64,000 nt of DNA, taken from assembly GCA_964553045.1 (NCBI GenBank), contig CAZKJG010000003.1, positions 120,316 to 184,315 of the forward strand, in the 5' to 3' direction. Below the pieces are notes generated by a model that saw only the letters and a program-made list of their open reading frames with translations, was not told where the DNA came from and did not search any database. The translations under genes and the position numbers were made by a program. This DNA is from JAWLEP01 sp964553045. Lineage in GTDB: Bacteria > Fermentibacterota > Fermentibacteria > Fermentibacterales > JCC-6. Positions 26,735 through 34,354 of the stretch are shown here, piece by piece (position 1 is the stretch's first letter; each line of letters starts with the position of its first letter).

Positions 26735-27355
26735 ATGAGCGTTCTGATAACTGTGATAATGGTCGCGATTTCGACGGGTCCCTCCGAGGAACGGGTTTCG
26801 CCGGTCTTCGTCCCGGGCTCCGACGACGTGCTGCAGTACGACGACGGCACGCCGTGGTGGCTCACCTGGGGCGGGCTCTACCGGGGCACCTGGTTCCACA
26901 CGGCCGACTTCTACCCCGACCCCTGCGACTTCATGCTGGGGGCGGCGGAGTTCTGGTTCTACCACCACAGCGTCTACCCCTGGGACACCGACGAGTTCAT
27001 CGTCGAGGTCTGGAACGGGGAGCAGACGGGTCCGGAGGAGCTGCTGTACGACACCACGGTCACCGCGGCCCACATGACCGGCGTCATCGTCTTTCCGGCC
27101 GACAGCATACTGACGGAGCCGGACTTCTGGCTGATCGAGAACACGGAGCTTTCCGCCGGGGGCTGGCCGGCCATACTGGGCGACAACACCCCCGGCTCCG
27201 CGGACCACAGCTTCTACTCAGACGATTTCATCGTCTGGGAGCCCTGGGTTCTGCAGGGTTCCGAAGCGAATGACTACCTGATCCGGGCCCACGGCTCCCC
27301 GGTGGACATGGCGCTGGAGTCCCGGACCTGGGGGGGGATAAAGGCGCTCTTCTGA
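26735..27355 (+). CDS. Secreted protein of unknown function
   Basis: 206 residues with a short N-terminal hydrophobic signal (V-L-I-T-V-I-M-V-A-I-S). The mature part is rich in Trp, Tyr, Phe, Asp and Glu (Y-D-D-G-T-P-W-W-L-T-W-G-G, A-E-F-W-F-Y-H-H, E-V-W-N-G-E). This suggests an extracellular beta-sandwich, perhaps ligand- or carbohydrate-binding. No known family is recognised with certainty and no sorting domain is visible; the C-terminal W-G-G-I-K-A-L-F looks like the end of a linker. GAGGAGAG supports the ATG. Probably controlled by the sigma-54 promoter upstream. Confidence 0.75.
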   Translation: MSVLITVIMVAISTGPSEERVSPVFVPGSDDVLQYDDGTPWWLTWGGLYRGTWFHTADFYPDPCDFMLGAAEFWFYHHSVYPWDTDEFIVEVWNGEQTGPEELLYDTTVTAAHMTGVIVFPADSILTEPDFWLIENTELSAGGWPAILGDNTPGSADHSFYSDDFIVWEPWVLQGSEANDYLIRAHGSPVDMALESRTWGGIKALF

Positions 27356-27437
27356 GTAGGGCGGTTTGCCAGCTGCCGGACGGGGCCTTATGGTGGCCTT
27401 CAAACATCCTCGGATCTACCTCAACCCGGGAGGCAAT

Positions 27438-28640
27438 ATGAAGGCCACCATTCTCAAAGCGGCTTCGGCCGCCATTCTGCTGTTGACGGCGTGCGGCGGA
27501 ACCGGCGGAGAGCCGGGAGAGCCAGGACAGGAGTCATCGGGCTCCGATTCCGCGCAGGCCGGACCCGACAGCTCGGCCCTGTCCGTGCTGCGCAGCGCTG
27601 ATTCGGCGGCTGCGGCGGTAAGCTCCGCCGCCTATGCGTTCTCCGTGCAGGCCTCGGGGCCGGCCGCCACCGGTTTTCCGTCCATGAGCGGACGCCTGGC
27701 CTTCCAGGGCGGGGCCCGGCAGGTCCCCAGCCTCAGGGCCAGCCTGGTTGCGGAGATGCCCGAGGGGACCGAGAGCCTGGAGGTCGCCTCCGGCCGGGAC
27801 TCTGTGTACCTTCTGGACTACTCCGCCCGGGAGCTGAGGTACGGATCGGTGGAGAACGGGGCCGAGCAGCTGCTGGGTGCCCTGGGGCCCGCCCTCCTGG
27901 GCGAGCTGATGTTCGAGGACCCCTTCGGCGACGAGCTCTCTTCGCAGGACGTGCGTGATCTGGGAACCGGGCAGGCCGGCGGCGTGGAGTGCCGCAAGGT
28001 GGAGGTGGGCTATTCCGGCGGACAGCAGCGGGCGGTCTGGTGGTTCGGCGGGGAGGACTTCCTTCCCCGCAGGGTGGACCGGATCATGAACCGCGGGAGC
28101 CGGGAGTCCACTCTCTCGACTACCATCTCCGAGCTGGAGACCGGTGTTGAGCTGGCTCCGGAGGAGGCGACTCTCAGGGCACCCCGGGGCTGGAGCCGGG
28201 TGGAGCACATGACCTTCCTGCCCGTGGGGCAGCCGGCGCCCGACTGGTCGCTGCCCACGCCCGGCGGCGAAACCCTCCGCCTGGCCGGCCTTCGGGATAC
28301 CGTAGTGGTGCTGGACTTCTGGGCAACCTGGTGCGCGCCATGTCTGGCGGTCATGCCCGAGCTGCAGGCCATACACGAGGACTACGCGGGCCGGCCGGTG
28401 AAGGTGGTGGGAGTGAATGTCTGGGAACGCGGCGAGCCGCAGGCCATGATGGCCGACAGCGGTTTCACCTACCCTCTCGTACTGCAGGGGGACAGCGTGG
28501 CCGAGGACTACATGGTGACCGGCATACCCACCCTGTACGTGATAGGTCCGGAGGGAAGGATCCTCTACCGGACCCGGGGTGCCGGCGGAGAAGCGGCGGA
28601 GGAGATTCGAACCGCCATAGACAGCGTTCTGGCTGACTGA
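27438..28640 (+). CDS. Lipoprotein with TlpA/ResA-like thioredoxin domain
   Basis: 400 residues. The signal ends in a lipobox L-L-T-A-C, followed by a Gly/Glu/Ser-rich tether. Residues ~45-245 resemble a LolA/DUF2092-type lipoprotein-carrier fold. Residues ~260-400 are a thioredoxin-like domain: G-Q-P-A-P-D-W-S-L, the redox pair W-C-A-P-C and the cis-Pro loop G-I-P-T-L-Y-V-I. It is probably a membrane-anchored periplasmic thiol-disulfide oxidoreductase. The start at 27438 is fixed by GGGAGG and the signal peptide; an in-frame start at 27366 would bury the signal. Followed after 5 bases by another lipoprotein gene. Confidence 0.85.
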   Translation: MKATILKAASAAILLLTACGGTGGEPGEPGQESSGSDSAQAGPDSSALSVLRSADSAAAAVSSAAYAFSVQASGPAATGFPSMSGRLAFQGGARQVPSLRASLVAEMPEGTESLEVASGRDSVYLLDYSARELRYGSVENGAEQLLGALGPALLGELMFEDPFGDELSSQDVRDLGTGQAGGVECRKVEVGYSGGQQRAVWWFGGEDFLPRRVDRIMNRGSRESTLSTTISELETGVELAPEEATLRAPRGWSRVEHMTFLPVGQPAPDWSLPTPGGETLRLAGLRDTVVVLDFWATWCAPCLAVMPELQAIHEDYAGRPVKVVGVNVWERGEPQAMMADSGFTYPLVLQGDSVAEDYMVTGIPTLYVIGPEGRILYRTRGAGGEAAEEIRTAIDSVLAD

Positions 28641-28645
28641 CCGGC

Positions 28646-28981
28646 ATGGACTCCAGGAATCCGCTTCCGGTCCTTCTCCTCCTGGCCTCATTGGCGGGAC
28701 TGTGCTGTTCCGTTCAGGGTCCCAGGGAACGGATAGTGGGCCGGTGGAACGCCACCTTCATGGACTACACAAACACGGTGGAGATACGGGCCGACGGGAC
28801 CATGAACGCCCGGGGCGGGGCCGTGCAGTACTGGACGCTGGTCGAGGAAGACAGCCTTACGCTGAGGGTGGGCCCGTCACCCGGCGAGGTGGCGGCGGAG
28901 TTCCGGCTGCGTCTGGAGGGAGACAGCGTCTTCACCCTGCACCGTGATGGCGAAACGACAACGTTCAGGAGAATCCGCTAG
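28646..28981 (+). CDS. Small lipoprotein, lipocalin-like
   Basis: 111 residues. The signal sequence ends in L-A-G-L-C-C-S, a plausible lipobox. The mature part (I-V-G-R-W-N-A-T-F...V-E-I-R-A-D-G-T-M-N-A...F-R-L-R-L-E-G-D-S-V-F) has the alternating pattern and G-x-W motif of small lipocalin-like barrels, which often bind hydrophobic ligands. Likely co-transcribed with the TlpA-like gene. Function unknown. Confidence 0.7.
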   Translation: MDSRNPLPVLLLLASLAGLCCSVQGPRERIVGRWNATFMDYTNTVEIRADGTMNARGGAVQYWTLVEEDSLTLRVGPSPGEVAAEFRLRLEGDSVFTLHRDGETTTFRRIR

Positions 28982-29029
28982 CCTTCCCCCGATCCCGGCC
29001 GGCGGGTGCGCAGCGCCTCCGGGCCTCTG

Positions 29030-29230
29030 TCATCCCCCATCCGCAGGCGTACGCGGGAGAGGGGTGATGGAGAAGCTGCAGACATGGTCCCCGGCCATGA
29101 CCGACCGAAGCAGCTCCACCTCCAGCCGTGCCCGCAGCTTCGAAAGCCAGAAACGCTCGAAGTCGAAGCCCATGCCGAGGCCCTTTGCCAGGTTGATGGT
29201 CTTTGCCGCAGACAGGACGATTCCCTCCAA
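29030..29230 (-). pseudogene. Possible remnant of a larger gene
   Basis: A 66-codon frame whose middle (F-D-F-E-R-F-W-L-S-K-L and L-R-S-V-M-A-G-D-H-V-C-S-F) reads like the C-terminal end of a ligand-binding or hydrolase domain of the L-2-amino-thiazoline-carboxylate hydrolase type (ending G-D-x-C-x-F). That family assignment is weak. The frame opens only ~11 codons upstream of the TTG at 29230, has no ribosome site, and lacks the N-terminal part of any such family. I read it as a decayed fragment, or else a shadow. Confidence 0.25.
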
Positions 29231-29260
29231 AGGATCGGGCGGCCCGAGCCCGGGCCACGG

Positions 29261-29674
29261 CTACCTCCAGACCCTTACGGTATCCATCAGGTCCCTGCGG
29301 GCGGGCCACCAGCTCTCCCTTATCACCCGCATCTCGCCGCCGGCGGCATCCACCAGCACGTAGCGGCAGCCGTGGGCCCACCTGTAGGAGCTCATGTCGT
29401 CCAGGAAGAGCAGCCAGGAGGTGTTTTCCACATGGTACGCGCCGGCGCCCTCCATCATCCGGGGCCGCACGCTGTCACCGGCCTCCAGGGGCTCGGGATA
29501 GGCCAGCAGCGTACGGTCCAGCGTATCGGCGCCCACGACCTCCTCCACCGTCAAATCCACCGCCTCCCGCAGCGAGATGCCCTGTCCGGGGGGCCTGGAG
29601 GCGGGCCCGCAGGCGGCGGCAAGTGCCACGGCGATTACCGGCAGAACGGCGATACGGCGGGGATCATTCCCCAT
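29261..29674 (-). CDS. Lipoprotein of unknown function
   Basis: 137 residues. The signal peptide (I-A-V-L-P-V-I-A-V-A-L-A) ends in a lipobox A-A-A-C, followed by ~120 soluble residues with no recognised motif. Its ATG overlaps the end of the DUF4097-like lipoprotein gene by 11 bases, so the two form an operon. Possibly both proteins act in the periplasm or at the outer membrane. Confidence 0.7.
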   Translation of the reverse strand: MGNDPRRIAVLPVIAVALAAACGPASRPPGQGISLREAVDLTVEEVVGADTLDRTLLAYPEPLEAGDSVRPRMMEGAGAYHVENTSWLLFLDDMSSYRWAHGCRYVLVDAAGGEMRVIRESWWPARRDLMDTVRVWR

Positions 29675-30449
29675 CGTCGAGGCCGTAGACGTTGATGTCT
29701 CCGTTGGACGTGTCCAGGATCAGCTCGTGGGTTCCGGCGTTGAGGGTCGCGGTTCCGTCGGACCCGTCGATCCTCACGTCGGCAACGGACAGCCCGCTGA
29801 CCGAGACCGCCCCGCGTGAGGTGTCCATGATGACCTTCACGTCGAGGGTCGGGCTCATGTAGACATCGATGTCGCCGTTGGACGTATCCAGAACCGTCCT
29901 GTTGCCTTCCAGGGAGCGGATCTCCGCCTCTATGTCGCCGTTGGACGTGTCCGCCGAGCGCAGCGTCCCGCCCAGCACCACCATGTCTCCGTTGGATGTA
30001 TCGCCGCGGACGGAGCCCGCGAAGCCGCGGAAGACTATATCGCCGTTGGAGGTCTCGACGACGACGTCACCGGTGCCGCCGGTGACGGAGACGTCGCCGT
30101 TGGATGTCTCCACCCTGGCCAGTCGTACGCCTTCGGGAAGGCCCACCTCCAGGTCGACACCCACGCGGGCGCCGTCCTCCAGCCTCTCGGCCCAGATATA
30201 GGTCACGCCGTCGTCGCGGCTCACGCTGACCGTGGCCTTCTCCAGCTCCGCCTCTCCCCGCCAGGTTGTCTTCCGGTAGGTAAGGTCCATCTCGGAGCCC
30301 TGGAGCCAGGTTACTTTTATGTCGCCGTTGAAGCTGGAGATCTCCACCACGGAGCCCACCTCCATGGGCTCGGACTCCTCCACGACGGCCGCCTGCTGCG
30401 CGCAGCCCATTGCCATGATCGCCGCAGCCGCCAGTATCGCTGTTCTCAT
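29664..30449 (-). CDS. DUF4097-like beta-helix lipoprotein with S-N-G-D-I repeats
   Basis: 261 residues. The lipobox M-A-M-G-C follows a short signal. The mature protein is built from about nine repeats of ~20-25 residues containing (D/E)-T-S-N-G-D-(I/V/M), as in DUF4097 putative adhesin/beta-helix proteins. Each repeat would form a helix turn. The DNA repeats with it (bases around GCCGTTGGACGT recur). The start is fixed at 30449 by the signal peptide and GAGAGGA; the longer in-frame reading overlaps the neighbouring gene. Function unknown; a scaffold or cell-surface role is likely. Confidence 0.8.
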   Translation of the reverse strand: MRTAILAAAAIMAMGCAQQAAVVEESEPMEVGSVVEISSFNGDIKVTWLQGSEMDLTYRKTTWRGEAELEKATVSVSRDDGVTYIWAERLEDGARVGVDLEVGLPEGVRLARVETSNGDVSVTGGTGDVVVETSNGDIVFRGFAGSVRGDTSNGDMVVLGGTLRSADTSNGDIEAEIRSLEGNRTVLDTSNGDIDVYMSPTLDVKVIMDTSRGAVSVSGLSVADVRIDGSDGTATLNAGTHELILDTSNGDINVYGLDDGE

Positions 30450-30537
30450 CTCGGGTCCTCTCCCCAGGCGCGTGTTCGGGATAACCGTTTTCGACCTGTA
30501 AGACGGGGGAGTCGGGCGAATGTTACACCGGTCGGTC

Positions 30538-31941
30538 CTACCAGTTCCACACCGCCTGTATCCATCCGCCGGTGGCGGCATCATCGACCCCGGGCTGGTT
30601 GTCGGCGTTGCGGTTCCAGTACCGCGACAGCCCTCCGTGCAACTCCAGCGGCGCTGCCGGGTAGGCCGACATCCGCAGGGAGGCGGTGGTCCGGTACTCC
30701 ACCGTGCCGGAGGGGAACGGCTGCCCTGTGGACACGGAGTCCGGCCATCCGTCGTAGACGGTTCCCTCCCCCTTCCTGACATGGTCCACCGAACCACTCA
30801 GGGCCACGGGCCACAGACCGGCGTGTCCGAAGCCCGCCGTCACCCGGTCCGCATCGGGCCCCAGACCGGAGCCGATGATCCTGTCGTCATGGAGGTAGTA
30901 GTTGCGGCTCAGACGCTGGCTGTACACGTACCGGTCTATTCTGGTGTACTCCACGTCGGCCCAGGCTCCCGACGGAGCCGTCGCCCCCGCCCCCACGGTC
31001 CATGCCAGCTTGTTGGGCCGCTGGTACTCGGTCTGGTACTGAAGGTCGTCGACCAGAAGCTCGCCCCAGACCGACAGGCCCGGCACCGGGCACCACTCGC
31101 CGTCGAAGCAGAGGAAGGCGTTGTCGTCCTCCCGCTCGTTCCACTGTACCGGGTAGTAGGGGATGAAGGGGTTCATGTAGGCGAGCTCCAGGCCGTCTGC
31201 GCAGTAGAGGATGGCCTCACTGAGCCCTATGCGAAGCGAACGGGCCGGCCGAAGATCGATCCTGTGCATCGAGAGATAGGCGGCGGAGTCGCTGCCCACT
31301 GTTGCCGTCAGGCCGGTGAACGCCAGCCAGTCCGCGGGGGAGGCCGTGAACAGGAGCATGTCGAGGGCCGGGCTGTTGTCGGACAGCAGAAGGCCGGTGT
31401 ACCGTCCCGGTCCCCACGTCTGGGGGATCCTGCCCAGGGAGAGGTCCAGGCTCCGTGGACTCCAGGCGGCGTACCCCCAGTCGGCGTACAGGTGGCGGCC
31501 CTTCTCCCGCCCCAGATGGTAGGGCGGGAAATGGTGCGGGGGGCGCTCGTCGGACCCCGACCATACCGAGAGGCGCTCGTGAACGGTCAGACCTTCGCAT
31601 ATCTCGGCCTGCAGCCTCAGTGCCGTGCCCGCGCGCAACTGTGCGCCCCCTTCCTTCGCAGACTCCACCGCGGCCAGGCCGTCCAGGCCCATCCACCCCG
31701 AGCCCAGCCGGTGCCGGCCTTCGAAACCCAGGCTGCGGGCGCGTTCCAGCAGTCCGGCCCATGCCCGGGCCGAAGGGGATGGCAGGCCGCACAGCGGAGT
31801 GATTCCCCCCATTGGTGATCCGGTCAGCGTTGCCGCCGGCCGCATCCACTCCCACAGCGGGTCGCTGAGGGGAAGCCCCCCCAGAGCCTGCCCGGCCAGC
31901 AGGGAGCATGCCAGCGCCGCGGTCGCAAATCCTCTGCTCAT
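30538..31941 (-). CDS. Wzi-like outer membrane beta-barrel (capsule assembly family)
   Basis: 467 residues with a signal peptide (A-L-A-C-S-L-L-A-G-Q-A-L-G-G). The rest is made of alternating hydrophobic strands with aromatic girdles, ending in I-Q-A-V-W-N-W, a typical barrel C-terminus. The G-R-I-P-Q-T-W-G-P-G...L-L-L-S-D-N-S-P-A-L-D block resembles the conserved part of the capsule-assembly Wzi family. ATGA overlap with rlmD fixes the start at 31941. No capsule genes are adjacent, so the ligand is unclear. Confidence 0.7.
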   Translation of the reverse strand: MSRGFATAALACSLLAGQALGGLPLSDPLWEWMRPAATLTGSPMGGITPLCGLPSPSARAWAGLLERARSLGFEGRHRLGSGWMGLDGLAAVESAKEGGAQLRAGTALRLQAEICEGLTVHERLSVWSGSDERPPHHFPPYHLGREKGRHLYADWGYAAWSPRSLDLSLGRIPQTWGPGRYTGLLLSDNSPALDMLLFTASPADWLAFTGLTATVGSDSAAYLSMHRIDLRPARSLRIGLSEAILYCADGLELAYMNPFIPYYPVQWNEREDDNAFLCFDGEWCPVPGLSVWGELLVDDLQYQTEYQRPNKLAWTVGAGATAPSGAWADVEYTRIDRYVYSQRLSRNYYLHDDRIIGSGLGPDADRVTAGFGHAGLWPVALSGSVDHVRKGEGTVYDGWPDSVSTGQPFPSGTVEYRTTASLRMSAYPAAPLELHGGLSRYWNRNADNQPGVDDAATGGWIQAVWNW

Positions 31942-33209
31942 GTACGCCGCCCTTCCGGAGTCTGGCGGACCCCTGCGGTTCCGCCTTCCAGCGCAAGAAG
32001 CACCACCGTCTCTACATGGTCCGTCTGGGGAAAGAGGTCCAGGGGCAGAACCCTTTCCAGCCGGTACCCGCCCTCCACCAGGATCTCGATGTCCCTGGCC
32101 ATGGCGAAGGGGTCGCAGCCGACCACTATCACCCTCGGCGCCCCCAGGCGGCGAAGAAGCCTGCTGATCCTTATGCCCATTCCCGCCCGGGGCGGGTCGA
32201 CTACGACGGTGCCGAATGTCCTGCCGCCGCGAACGGCTTCCGCCAGGAAGCTCCTGGCCCTGGAGGCCCGGAGCTCCACCCCGCCGATTCCCTGCCGGCG
32301 GGCGGTCCTGCGGCCGCAGATGACAGACTGCCGGCTGCGCTCGACGCAGAGCACGCTCCTTCCCTGGCGGGCCAGCCTGAGGCCGAATGTGCCCACGCCC
32401 GCGTAGAGGTCGAGCACCGGTCCGGAGCCGCACATCTCCGCCACGGTATCCACCAGCAGCTCCGCTGCCGGCGTGTTCACCTGCAGGAAGCCGCCGGGAG
32501 GCACCTCCAGCTCGACCCCAGCCAGCCTCTCCCGAAGTGCCGGGCCCCTGGTCTTCCACCTGCCGCCCCGCTGCCAGGCGACCGATACGTCCGCGGACAG
32601 CCCCAGGTCCGGAGGATCGCCATCCGCACCGTACAGCTCCACCCTGTCGGAGGCCATTCGGGTGGAGCTGCGGACCGCAACCCGCCGGAAACCCCTCAGG
32701 TCGACGGCGGAGAGCTTTCGCAGCAGCTCTCCGCCCCGGTCCGAAAGCAGCGGGCAGGTGTCCACCGGGCGCGGGTCGCCGCGAAAGGCGTGCAAACCGG
32801 TGCCGCCGCCGGTGATCTCGAAGGTCACCTTGTTGCGGTAGCCCAGTACCTCCGGGCTGGGCAGCGTATCCGCGATGTCCACTCCGCCCATGCCCCTTCT
32901 GGCCAGGGCGCTGCCTACCCACTGCCTCTTCCAGTGCAGCTGCCGGCCGTAGTCCAGGTGCTGAAGCGAGCAGCCTCCGCACCAGTCGTAGTTGGGGCAG
33001 GCCGGCCCTGTCCTGTGCGGCGAAGCACTGCGTACCTCCAGCAGCTCGGCCTCCATGAAGCTGCGCTTTTCGGCCACCGGCCTGCACAGCACCTGTTCCC
33101 CGGGCAGGGCTCCCCGGACGAACACCGTCTTCCCGACCGTCCGGCGCGCTATTCCGCCCACCCTGTTGCCCAGGGAGTCTATGTCGAGGAGAAGGGTGTC
33201 TTCCACCAT
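31938..33209 (-). CDS. 23S rRNA (uracil-5-)-methyltransferase RlmD/RumA-like
   Basis: 423 residues. The N-terminus resembles a TRAM domain. Cysteines C-P-N-Y-D-W-C-G-G-C plus C-P-L-L match the 4Fe-4S ligands of RumA. The SAM-binding motif is L-D-L-Y-A-G-V-G-T-F-G-L. D-P-P-R-A-G-M-G and the catalytic cysteine in V-G-C-D-P (usually S-C-N-P) complete the site. It methylates a uridine in 23S rRNA using SAM. The ATG at 33209 overlaps the tgt stop by one base (TGATG), which settles the start; longer in-frame readings lie inside tgt. Confidence 0.9.
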   Translation of the reverse strand: MVEDTLLLDIDSLGNRVGGIARRTVGKTVFVRGALPGEQVLCRPVAEKRSFMEAELLEVRSASPHRTGPACPNYDWCGGCSLQHLDYGRQLHWKRQWVGSALARRGMGGVDIADTLPSPEVLGYRNKVTFEITGGGTGLHAFRGDPRPVDTCPLLSDRGGELLRKLSAVDLRGFRRVAVRSSTRMASDRVELYGADGDPPDLGLSADVSVAWQRGGRWKTRGPALRERLAGVELEVPPGGFLQVNTPAAELLVDTVAEMCGSGPVLDLYAGVGTFGLRLARQGRSVLCVERSRQSVICGRRTARRQGIGGVELRASRARSFLAEAVRGGRTFGTVVVDPPRAGMGIRISRLLRRLGAPRVIVVGCDPFAMARDIEILVEGGYRLERVLPLDLFPQTDHVETVVLLALEGGTAGVRQTPEGRRT

Positions 33210-34354
33210 CACCAGCTGCCGGAGTCGAAGCTCAGCCGCCGCCGGTGCCAGTCGGCGGTGAACTCCGCGTAGCGGTCCTCCCTGACCGCCAGCCTTATGT
33301 CCCGCATCAGTGTGGCGAAGTACTGCAGGTTGTGCAGCGTGGTCAGTATCGAAGCCATCCACTCGCGGGTCATGAAGAGATGCCGCAGGTAGGCGCGGCT
33401 GTGGTTTCGGCAGGCGTAGCATGGGCAGCCGGGCTGAACGGGCGCGGTATCGTCGCGGAACCGGGCGTTGCGGATGTTGATGTGGCCGCCGGGGACGAAG
33501 AAGCTTCCCCCCCGGGCATTTCGAGTGGGCACAACACAGTCGAACATGTCCACTCCCATGCCCACGAAGTCGACCAGGTCCTCGGGCCGGCCCACTCCCA
33601 TCAGGTAACGGGGCCGGGAGTCCGGCAGGAGGTCTATGCAGCCGTCGACGGCCCGCTCCATCTGCGGCCTCTCCTCGCCCACCGCCACGCCCCCTATGGC
33701 GTAGCCGTCGAAGCCCATGCTCACCAGCTCCCGTGCCGCCCTGGCCCTCAGATCGGGGAAGGCGCCGCCCTGGACTATACCGAAGAGCGCCTGCCGGCCT
33801 TTCTGGTGCGCCCTTCGCGACCTCTCGGCCCAGCGTAGGGTGAGCTCGAGCGACTCCTCGGTTCGAGTGCGTCCGCTGGGCTGCTCGAGGCACTCGTCGA
33901 GCGCCATCATCACGTCGCTTTCGAGTGTACGCTGGACACCCAGCACCTTCTCGGGGGTGAGCAGGTGACTCGAGCCGTCGATGTGCGAACGGAAGCTGTA
34001 CCCCTCCTCGCTCACCGTTCTGAGCTCCGCCAGGCTGTATACCTGAAAGCCCCCGCTGTCGGTGAGCAGGCCGCCCCGCCAGCCCATGAACCGATGGAGC
34101 CCGCCCACGGCCTCCATGACCTTCGGGCCCGGTCTCAGGTAGAGGTGGTAGGTGTTGGCCAGTATCAGGTCGTAGCCCATGGCCGTCAGGTCATGGTTAC
34201 GGACCGTCTTCACGCTGGCCTGCGTGCCCACCGGCATGAAGACCGGCGTCTCCACGTCACAGTGGTCCAGGTGCAGCGTACCTTGCCGGGCCCGGCCGGA
34301 CCGTCTGTGCAGGGTGAACCCGGGGACTTTCCGGCCTTCAGGTGGTCGGTCCAT
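33209..34354 (-). CDS. tgt: tRNA-guanine transglycosylase
   Basis: 381 residues. Exchanges guanine 34 of certain tRNAs for the queuosine precursor preQ1. Marks: L-A-N-T-Y-H-L near the N-terminus, the nucleophile region L-T-D-S-G-G-F-Q-V-Y-S-L, Y-A-I-G-G-V-A-V-G-E, M-G-V-G-R-P-E-D-L, the second Asp in F-D-C-V-V-P-T-R-N-A-R, and the zinc site C-P-C-Y-A-C-R-N-H. It sits in an operon with queA, the next enzyme of the pathway, with an RDD-like gene between them. Confidence 0.95.
   Translation of the reverse strand: MDRPPEGRKVPGFTLHRRSGRARQGTLHLDHCDVETPVFMPVGTQASVKTVRNHDLTAMGYDLILANTYHLYLRPGPKVMEAVGGLHRFMGWRGGLLTDSGGFQVYSLAELRTVSEEGYSFRSHIDGSSHLLTPEKVLGVQRTLESDVMMALDECLEQPSGRTRTEESLELTLRWAERSRRAHQKGRQALFGIVQGGAFPDLRARAARELVSMGFDGYAIGGVAVGEERPQMERAVDGCIDLLPDSRPRYLMGVGRPEDLVDFVGMGVDMFDCVVPTRNARGGSFFVPGGHINIRNARFRDDTAPVQPGCPCYACRNHSRAYLRHLFMTREWMASILTTLHNLQYFATLMRDIRLAVREDRYAEFTADWHRRRLSFDSGSW

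Noticed and set aside
29690..30330. Repeated ~20-base units resembling a CRISPR array
   Set aside because: The repeats are in frame, vary in sequence and spacing, and encode S-N-G-D-I protein repeats; there are no unique spacers or cas genes.
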